NCBI GenBank assembly: GCA_905221605.1
Contig: CAJNDS010001190.1
Span: forward strand, 1-29,446
DNA: 29,446 bases
From: Symbiodinium natans
Taxonomy: Eukaryota > Sar > Dinophyceae > Suessiales > Symbiodiniaceae
Reading direction: 5' to 3'
Numbering within the stretch: the stretch's first letter is position 1; each line of letters starts with the position of its first letter. The notes under the pieces were generated by a model. The model saw only the letters and a list, made by a program, of their open reading frames with translations, was not told where the DNA came from and searched no databases. A program made the translations under genes and the position numbers. This document shows, in pieces, positions 16,130 through 22,850 of this stretch.

Positions 16130-19100
16130 CGAAAGAGGGAGGGTGGTTGAAATGGGGACTACACGCATCACAACGAGGGGGGTGTTACCCACACTCTCGA
16201 CCTCTAGTATATCCTGAACTTCCAGGATAAGGCGCTTGGACACCCTGTTGGTGGTTGCCTTTGGGCGCTTTGGGAGAGCAGGGCTATGACACGCGATACT
16301 CGCAGCGTTTAACGCATCAACTGCCGCATTAAATTCACTCTTCGTGGTGGTAATAGCAAAGACATCTTGTAGGTTAGCAAATTCCTGGTTAGGTGTGACC
16401 TGTGGATGACAGTGCTGCCCCACCTGGATGAGCTGAACCAACGCTTCAGTAGCCCCTTCGATGAAGGGCGAAACTGCGTTTCTATTTTTGACGTACACCC
16501 CGTCATGTACCCAAAGCACTGTGCCTGCGCAGTACGGGAGCATTGCAGCGAGCCCTTTTCGCATTACGAAGCTTTCCGCAGCTTCAAGTGCAAAAGTTGC
16601 CCAATTCCTGTTGTTGACCCTTGCATCCGGTTGGTAAAAAGGGATTCCTTGCTGGATCATAACCTGGAGGGTAGCTTTAGCCTGCACCAAATGTGCAAGA
16701 AAACTTGCCAAGGCAGGGGGGATGGCATAAGCAGCAATACTACCTTCATAAACATGCCGAAGGAAAGCATTGCTGTCCATTCCAACTGCTCTTTGCAACA
16801 AGTGCTTGGTTTGCACTGTTTGTGCTTTGGGCGCGCGTGCAAGGTGACTACTAAATAGCTCCCTGGCTTCAAGCAACGTTGGGAGGGGTGGGTGAGTAGG
16901 GCTGTGACATGTAAGGAGGCGCAAAAGCGTATAATGCGCACCTTTCATGTCGATTTCAATTGCGTTCGGTCCGATGGCCAAGAAACGTGTTAGCCTTTTA
17001 CTCGTTTGCCAGCGCCGTATGGCATAGTATCTACCCTGTGGGTGCAAAGATGGCCTTCGATACTGGACCAGCCCTGGCCACGTTGTATCAAGCTCGGGGG
17101 GAGGCTTGATCCGATTGTAGAGGCAAAACCGCAAAAGCAGTTCCGGATTCCAAAGTGGGGGGGCCTCAAGAGAAATAGTTTCAGCTCCGGAATGCAAATC
17201 CTGTATAGCTTGCAGGTGCCATTGCTTGGAAGGCAACAGAATAGGCGGAAAGCACTCAGTGTTTATTTGCATATGAGGCTGACCCTCACCCGAGTCAAAG
17301 AAGACATCTTCATGAAGGGGTGCTTCGTAGCGGAGACTGTTAGCAGCGATTCCTGCCAGGTGATCAGCGACTTTGTTGCCGACGCGAGGGACGTATGACC
17401 AATGCACTGTAATGGGTGTGTGCGTTAACTTTTGCCACATGTTGTCCAGTTTTCGCACTAGGTCTTCCCTATGTAGTCTCAAGGCACCAGCAAAGTGCTT
17501 TACAATGTTGATGCAGTCGCCCTGAAGGATAACCTCCCTAATTTGATTGCTAGCAGCTAGAGATAATGCCTTGTCTAACGTTGCGTCAGCGGCGCATATT
17601 TCCGCAAACATAGAATCTGGACAAGGCTGGAGTGGGATGGCAATCGTTTCAAGAATTACCGGGACTGGTCCGGGCGACCATACGATACCACCCGCACCAC
17701 CGATACCTTCTTGCACGTGGCAGCTGCCGTCAAATTGAGCAACAAGGTGGGTATCTTTGACAGGTTTTAACTCAACAATAAGTGGAGTACCTGCAGGGAT
17801 TGGCCTTAATGCCGTAACTTTAAGGTGCAGATTGCCGCAATGACACATTTTAGGCCATAGAGCAACATTAGGGACGCCAAGGGTCTGTTGATACATAGGT
17901 GCAAGCAAGTAATGCTGTGCATCTAATGTTGCTAAGACATCCCCTATATTGGCATTCCTGGGGGAGACGGTAACACCTTGGGCGCTTGCTTTAATTAAGG
18001 CAGAAAGGGGATGCTTGACCTCAATATGGAGTCCTCCGTCGTTGCAACAGGGCTTGCAGCGTTCCGTGTCAACCCACCATGCCGGTAATGCTTTGGGAAG
18101 TAACATCCTCGGGATGGTATTCCAAAGACGTGACGCGAGCTTGGGTATGTTACTGATGTGTTTTGCCCGTTGCGGTGTCTCACACCATCCAGGGTGCCAG
18201 GTGCATTGCTGTTCCATAGTATATCTTCTTATGGTCGCAATCCATGCTAATAGGACGGCACAGAATTTCTTGTCAATCCCTCCCTCAACATTGATCTTAG
18301 GAAGGGCAGTGTGACACAGGGAGTCAAACGAGGCAGTGCCAGCATATCCCAATGTGACTAGGACAATAAAGAGGGAGGCTTTGGTGACCACACAAGCCGT
18401 AAGCCAATGCTCTGTTGTGTTTGCTCCCAGCCCACAGAGCAGGCAGTGGCTTTGGATGAAAGTACACTGGTGCTCATTGGGTATAGCTGCTCTGTAAGTA
18501 ATAGTTCTAGCCGGAGCACCAGGCATTGCCGCACATTGCAGGAGTGGTGCTTGGTTAACATCACAGCAAGGCAGCATGCAGCTGATGGCATGGGCAAGGT
18601 CATCAGGGCAGCTTTGGTTGAGATGACAGAGTTTGCAGACTGGCATGCTGCCGAACCCATTGTCATACCAGAGCTCTTTCCCTGTTTGTTTGCGTAGGCA
18701 GACTCTACATTGCTCGTCCCTAGAGGCATATTGCCTGTACACAAAATATGCATCGGCTTCTTCAACAATGGCCCATCTAAGTGCGTAGCAACGAGTGACA
18801 TCCGAAGCCACGTTCTTTGGCGGGAGGTTTAGCGAAAGCAAAATGGCACATAGCTGTCTCTCATGTGCATGGTTCGCAACTTTTTGTCGAAGATATCCTT
18901 GCGCCTGAACACAAGCAGCATTGCGCAACACTGCTCTAAGCGCAATTTGCGCCTGCTTGAGCTTGCGACCGCCTGAGTGAGGGCTCACTCGAGGCAGCGC
19001 AGCAGATAGGGCATCATGGCACTTGCTTTTGAACTGCTCAATGATTGGTGAGTCTCCTAGGGAGACTGATTTCTGAATGGCTTGCCTGGCTTGCACAAGC

Positions 19101-20056
19101 AACGAATGGTAGAAGGGAAGGTTGGCCGCATGCGCATTTTCAAGGTCATGCAGGATAACGTTTAAAGCCCATTTGCCTCTCCAGCGCAGCAGTAGGCCAA
19201 CTTTAGATAATATGGCGCCTATCTCAGGATCCATTGCCCTAGGCGCTTTGATAAAATCAAAAACGCCCGCCATATGTTTGGCCTGAATCCAGGGACGCCT
19301 CAAAATAGTTGAGCTGGCAATAGCTAGTGCTTTGAGCATATACCTTTTGGTGAAGGCGTACAAGGAATTGCAGAAAAGAGGGCAAGAGGCAATGAAGGCC
19401 GTATGGAATTGAATCCTGGCAGGCATTGATGCAGTAAGGGAAAGAGCTTGTTTATTCCTTCTCAACATATTGCACAAGGCTTTATCAAGGATCAGCATGC
19501 GCAAGGAAACATCTGACATTTTCCTTTGTCCAACCCAATGGATTTCATCAATAGACGTTGCTTGCTCCCATTCATATTTTGACATGCGGCCACGCAGGAT
19601 AAAGCCCAACATTGTTGCAGTCTCAGCAATAATCTTAGACCCCCAAGGCGTCATGTCGAGGAGAAGGATATCAGCAGTTTTGAAGGGCTTGTTGGTAAGA
19701 ATAGAAGTTTTGCATTTGCATTTGCAAGGCGATGCAATAATGCAAGCCAACAAAGCCTGGAAGTTTTGCTGTTGTGTGCACATGCAAAGCAGCATATCGC
19801 TAGACAGGACGTAGCATTTGCTTCCGCTTACTAAGAGCAGTCCGTGTCGCACGTCAAGCCTAGTCAAGGACATCCTCATTGCTTGGTCGAGGCTGTAGAT
19901 GTTCTGTTGAAGCAGTAAGCACAAGGCTTGATGCAATGAGGGACCTCCAATGGTGAGAGTATTGCTCGGTGCCCTGCTTGGAAGCATTGGTGACGGAGAA
20001 CTTGTAACCCCGCGCTGTGCGCTGGTTCGAAAGTTCTTTGTGCCTTTTCCACCCAA
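16127..20056 (-). CDS. LINE pol, second part: zinc motif, RNase H and a DNA-polymerase-like domain
   Basis: 1,309 codons from a TTG. The frame overlaps the end of the RT ORF by 181 nt in the -1 frame, so it is most likely the continuation of that polyprotein. Residues 538-555 carry a C-x2-C-x8-H-x4-C zinc motif of the kind found downstream of RT in non-LTR elements. RNase H spans about 770-905 with all four acidic residues: D776 (FDGS), E819 (FAEICAA), D847 (LQGDC) and D898 (KVADHLAG). Residues 1000-1215 form an extra domain: EIDMKGAHYTLLR (D1036), a Lys/Arg-rich helix TKHLLQRAVGMD (from 1083), then LEAAESFVMRKGLA and LWVHDGVYV (H1184-D1185). This recalls motifs A, B and C of family-A DNA polymerases, but only by pattern. 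A GG-centred palindrome (18975-18990) lies in the coding sequence. A TGATG overlap marks the end. Confidence 0.85.
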   Translation of the reverse strand: MGGKGTKNFRTSAQRGVTSSPSPMLPSRAPSNTLTIGGPSLHQALCLLLQQNIYSLDQAMRMSLTRLDVRHGLLLVSGSKCYVLSSDMLLCMCTQQQNFQALLACIIASPCKCKCKTSILTNKPFKTADILLLDMTPWGSKIIAETATMLGFILRGRMSKYEWEQATSIDEIHWVGQRKMSDVSLRMLILDKALCNMLRRNKQALSLTASMPARIQFHTAFIASCPLFCNSLYAFTKRYMLKALAIASSTILRRPWIQAKHMAGVFDFIKAPRAMDPEIGAILSKVGLLLRWRGKWALNVILHDLENAHAANLPFYHSLLVQARQAIQKSVSLGDSPIIEQFKSKCHDALSAALPRVSPHSGGRKLKQAQIALRAVLRNAACVQAQGYLRQKVANHAHERQLCAILLSLNLPPKNVASDVTRCYALRWAIVEEADAYFVYRQYASRDEQCRVCLRKQTGKELWYDNGFGSMPVCKLCHLNQSCPDDLAHAISCMLPCCDVNQAPLLQCAAMPGAPARTITYRAAIPNEHQCTFIQSHCLLCGLGANTTEHWLTACVVTKASLFIVLVTLGYAGTASFDSLCHTALPKINVEGGIDKKFCAVLLAWIATIRRYTMEQQCTWHPGWCETPQRAKHISNIPKLASRLWNTIPRMLLPKALPAWWVDTERCKPCCNDGGLHIEVKHPLSALIKASAQGVTVSPRNANIGDVLATLDAQHYLLAPMYQQTLGVPNVALWPKMCHCGNLHLKVTALRPIPAGTPLIVELKPVKDTHLVAQFDGSCHVQEGIGGAGGIVWSPGPVPVILETIAIPLQPCPDSMFAEICAADATLDKALSLAASNQIREVILQGDCINIVKHFAGALRLHREDLVRKLDNMWQKLTHTPITVHWSYVPRVGNKVADHLAGIAANSLRYEAPLHEDVFFDSGEGQPHMQINTECFPPILLPSKQWHLQAIQDLHSGAETISLEAPPLWNPELLLRFCLYNRIKPPPELDTTWPGLVQYRRPSLHPQGRYYAIRRWQTSKRLTRFLAIGPNAIEIDMKGAHYTLLRLLTCHSPTHPPLPTLLEARELFSSHLARAPKAQTVQTKHLLQRAVGMDSNAFLRHVYEGSIAAYAIPPALASFLAHLVQAKATLQVMIQQGIPFYQPDARVNNRNWATFALEAAESFVMRKGLAAMLPYCAGTVLWVHDGVYVKNRNAVSPFIEGATEALVQLIQVGQHCHPQVTPNQEFANLQDVFAITTTKSEFNAAVDALNAASIACHSPALPKRPKATTNRVSKRLILEVQDILEVESVGNTPLVVMRVVPISTTLPLS
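18975..18990. repeat. Perfect palindrome, 7-bp arms, GG centre
   Basis: GAGTGAG / GG / CTCACTC on the plus strand, inside the pol ORF (codons for RVSPHS). Member of the GG-centred family. Confidence 0.8.
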
Positions 20057-22530
20057 TGCAGGCCTTTGGAGGCAGCGCTGTTATCGTCCATGTAAGCCGT
20101 TAGTCTTATGAAGGAAGAAATGTCGTGCAGCGCCCAAATCAAGGGATCTAAGGCGAGACAGAAAAGGACAACAGAAGTCGCCCTTCCCATAGCAAGGCCT
20201 TGGGGGATGGAGATAGGCTCGAGCAAGAAACCTTGCACTTTATGCTGGGTGCGCCTCCCAAACATAAGGTGGATGACGTAAGCTTTGATCCAGGCAGGGG
20301 CAGCTCTTGCCGCTACGCACTGTAGTACCCACCAGGGATTCACCCGTTCAAAGGCCTTGGCAAAGTCGGAAAGCATGACTGTGTACTGGGCATCTTTGAG
20401 CTCCAAGTAGTGTTGCATTTGGGCATAATTTGCCTGTGGTTCTTTGAAGTGATTAAGAAGAGCCTGGGCAGGATGTAGCGAGTCTTTGAAAGACTCAGCA
20501 AGGACAGCGTAGATTGCGGAGTCAATGATTCGATCACAAGTATCGGGCATGTCTAGTGGCCTGTAGTTGTCCGCGTACGCACCCTTGTCTGCTTTGGGAA
20601 TGAAGACTAAGGCCTGAAGCGGATGATCAGCTTGAGACAAGCACATCTCCCACATATGATCCCCAAGTAAGTTGGCAAAATAACTCGGATTTTGCCTATA
20701 GAAGGCATAGGGCACACCATCAGGACCCGGGGAAGAATCCTTGGTGGTAATAATGGCCTTGAAGATGATGCTTTCATCTGGTAAGTCAGCCGGCACGAAG
20801 GGGGCCCTTTGCGCATATGGCTGTAGGAGTTGGTCCCACTGGTTATCGTATTGACAAGGGAAGTGGTGCCAAAAGGCTCTAGTTGCCCTTAGTGCAGCAT
20901 CAAACTGACTCATAGATGTGATCAGCTGGCCATTTTCGCTTCTGACCTGTTGCGAATCGATGATTCGAGGGCAGATTTTCCTGAAGGCCTGCCACTTAAT
21001 TTTAGACTTATCAACCTGCAGATCTCTTTGAGCAACCAGGGAACGAAGACTTGGTGAGGGGGCAGTTTTCAGCTCTGCACCAAGGTGTAGCCGATTAAGC
21101 GCTTCTTGAAGCCAATGTCTCGGGAGCTCGGCTGAACCATTACCTGACGGCGTGAAAGGGGGTATGGTGATATGCCTGGCTAAAGATGTGACGGTGCTTG
21201 CGTTGACACCGACAGTCGCACCAGTGCTCCTGTTCAAAAGGCGTACCAACTTTCTAATTAATGCAGCAATTGAGTTTCCAGTTTGGGCACGTAGGTTTGC
21301 ATGCCACAAGAAACATGTGGCTTTTTGTGCAACGAGCGCGTCAGAAGGGCAGAGTTTTTGACCATTGTTCTGCTCTTCAATCAAGCGGGCTTTAGTGCAA
21401 TTAATTAGTTTACGAAGAAGAAGGTGCGAAGGGCTAGTCTCCGCAGCCTCGATGCCAGGCAAGTCAGTAGTCGCAGGTGGAACAGAAAAAGCCGCAGCAG
21501 GAACTGTCCGAACAGGTATCGCCGGGACATCTTTGTCAAGCTTATGCTTCGGACGAAACCGAATCTTTACCAAGTGATGTCCTCCAGTTACTTTTTTGTG
21601 CTTCCAAGAGACAGAACAGATCTTGGCGGACAAGTACAGCGAACTGGAAATAAGGTAATGGTCAAGGTGACTGCAGGTAGAGCCTTGCTCGAAAGTTGGC
21701 CTGTCAGACTTGCATTCAATCATGTCGCCTTGAGCAAGGAGATGTGCATACTCACCCTCCTTCTGCTGATTAACAGCATTGAAGTCCCCCCCAAGGACAA
21801 CCACATGAGTTGCATCCTTGACAAAAGCACTAAGTGCAGGGAAAAGCTTCCCCCATTGATCAGGGTGCCAATAACCCGACAGGAGCCAGTAGCAGACAGA
21901 CCGAAATCTGACCAGCACGGCAAGGGCAAAACCAGGCACAAGGTCAACAGTTTCTACGACTTTATAGTCCTGTGGCAAACAGACAGCAACTCCTCCAGAG
22001 TGTCCAGATTCCTTCCAAACAGCGAGAGAGGCAATCGTATTTATTCTGGCTGTTGCCTGTCTGAATCGGTGTAAACAGGCAGCATTCCATTTGGTTTCCT
22101 GCAAAAGCACGGGCGTTTGGTGAGCCAACGCACCAACGGTACGAAGCTTGGCAAGGCCAATAGTGTCGAAGGTACACAGCGAGGTAACGTTCCAACTAAC
22201 GACAGCCTGCAGCTTGCACGGCTCCTTTGGGATCGTGTCGAAGTAAGGAACAAGCCTGTCAGCTATGAGATTCAGTGCAAGTTCAAGCTCTTCTGTTGGG
22301 AGCTGAAGATTGATAGCAGCGATTAGGTTAAAAGGTCGGCTGTCATTGGCCATGAGAGCAAGCTTCAGCTCAAGTGTTGTGGGATAGGTGAGTGGCAGGT
22401 TGTAGGCAAGGAGAATGCTGTTGAGGGATCTGACACGTGCGCGATGTCTACGACAAGCAACATAGGCATTGAGGTGATCAAGGAAGGTCGTAGACCTTGC
22501 CTTGATCACCACGTCACGAATCGTCGTCAT
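19876..22530 (-). CDS. LINE pol, first part: APE-type endonuclease and reverse transcriptase
   Basis: 884 aa from the ATG at 22530, which overlaps the preceding stop (ATGA); the frame is open 12 codons further to a TTG. Numbered from that TTG, residues 120-310 are an endonuclease/exonuclease/phosphatase domain with WNV (125), the metal ligand in LLQETK (E157), GDFN (260-263) and SHLDH (299-303). It nicks the target DNA for target-primed reverse transcription. The RT domain follows: SPGPDG (612-617), VFIPKADKG and YRPL, motif A LSDFAKAF (D734), motif B PQG (788-790) and motif C YMDD (825-828). All catalytic residues are present, so the copy may be young. The frame ends 66 codons after YMDD, before the expected end of the RT, and the -1 frame continues with zinc, RNase H and further domains. 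Either a programmed -1 shift or a single-base lesion would join them. Confidence 0.93.
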   Translation of the reverse strand: MTTIRDVVIKARSTTFLDHLNAYVACRRHRARVRSLNSILLAYNLPLTYPTTLELKLALMANDSRPFNLIAAINLQLPTEELELALNLIADRLVPYFDTIPKEPCKLQAVVSWNVTSLCTFDTIGLAKLRTVGALAHQTPVLLQETKWNAACLHRFRQATARINTIASLAVWKESGHSGGVAVCLPQDYKVVETVDLVPGFALAVLVRFRSVCYWLLSGYWHPDQWGKLFPALSAFVKDATHVVVLGGDFNAVNQQKEGEYAHLLAQGDMIECKSDRPTFEQGSTCSHLDHYLISSSLYLSAKICSVSWKHKKVTGGHHLVKIRFRPKHKLDKDVPAIPVRTVPAAAFSVPPATTDLPGIEAAETSPSHLLLRKLINCTKARLIEEQNNGQKLCPSDALVAQKATCFLWHANLRAQTGNSIAALIRKLVRLLNRSTGATVGVNASTVTSLARHITIPPFTPSGNGSAELPRHWLQEALNRLHLGAELKTAPSPSLRSLVAQRDLQVDKSKIKWQAFRKICPRIIDSQQVRSENGQLITSMSQFDAALRATRAFWHHFPCQYDNQWDQLLQPYAQRAPFVPADLPDESIIFKAIITTKDSSPGPDGVPYAFYRQNPSYFANLLGDHMWEMCLSQADHPLQALVFIPKADKGAYADNYRPLDMPDTCDRIIDSAIYAVLAESFKDSLHPAQALLNHFKEPQANYAQMQHYLELKDAQYTVMLSDFAKAFERVNPWWVLQCVAARAAPAWIKAYVIHLMFGRRTQHKVQGFLLEPISIPQGLAMGRATSVVLFCLALDPLIWALHDISSFIRLTAYMDDNSAASKGLHWVEKAQRTFEPAHSAGLQVLRHQCFQAGHRAILSPLEVPHCIKPCAYCFNRTSTASTKQ
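22473..22510 (-). promoter_or_regulatory. Strong stem-loop 20 nt downstream of the RT ORF start
   Basis: Left arm 22473-22489 and right arm 22493-22510 pair over 17 bp with one bulged base and a three-base loop. In the RNA it begins 20 nt after the A of the ATG at 22530, where the ATG overlaps the previous stop (ATGA). A stable hairpin at this distance can hold a ribosome over a start codon. In the silkworm LINE SART1 a downstream structure supports termination-reinitiation at a UAAUG. A similar role here is inference. Confidence 0.65.
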
Positions 22531-22850
22531 AGGGGCAAAGGGTCCCGATGGACCCCATAGAAGCAATGGTAGACAGCAGGTTGCCGATCGTAGACATAAA
22601 TGCGCAGTGCCTTTTCTTGGGTGGGAATTGTGGAGGGGATGTTGTTGTGGGTGACAGTCTGTTGATGCACCGTACCTTGCTTATATGTGGTGTAATGTGC
22701 GCCTCGTGCATCAATACCAATACACACAGCCTGTCGACACGGTAGAGCAAGCTTAGCAAAGCAAGAGAAGTCGCGCAAGACCTCGCTAAGCCAGGCTTCG
22801 TTCGAGTTGCAATCTGAAGCAAAGGCTTTACTGGTTTTTATTCTCAGCAA
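22527..22850 (-). CDS. Bridging frame between methyltransferase and RT ORFs (no ATG)
   Basis: About 107 open codons that begin inside the last codons of the methyltransferase ORF (+1 relative to it) and end with a TGA overlapping the RT ORF's ATG (ATGA, 22530-22527). It has no ATG, so it could only be made by frameshifting at the methyltransferase end or from a non-AUG start. Alternatively it is the broken C-terminal extension of the methyltransferase. The product (segments such as AVCIGIDARGAHYTTYK) looks protein-like but matches nothing I know. Confidence 0.35.
   Translation of the reverse strand: MLRIKTSKAFASDCNSNEAWLSEVLRDFSCFAKLALPCRQAVCIGIDARGAHYTTYKQGTVHQQTVTHNNIPSTIPTQEKALRIYVYDRQPAVYHCFYGVHRDPLPL

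Noticed and set aside
21424-22074. Plus-strand frame of 216 codons
   Set aside because: It lies wholly opposite the endonuclease domain, whose catalytic motifs are complete on the minus strand.
19876-22530. RT from an LTR retrotransposon or retrovirus because of YMDD
   Set aside because: There is an APE-type endonuclease upstream and no integrase, aspartic protease or long terminal repeats.
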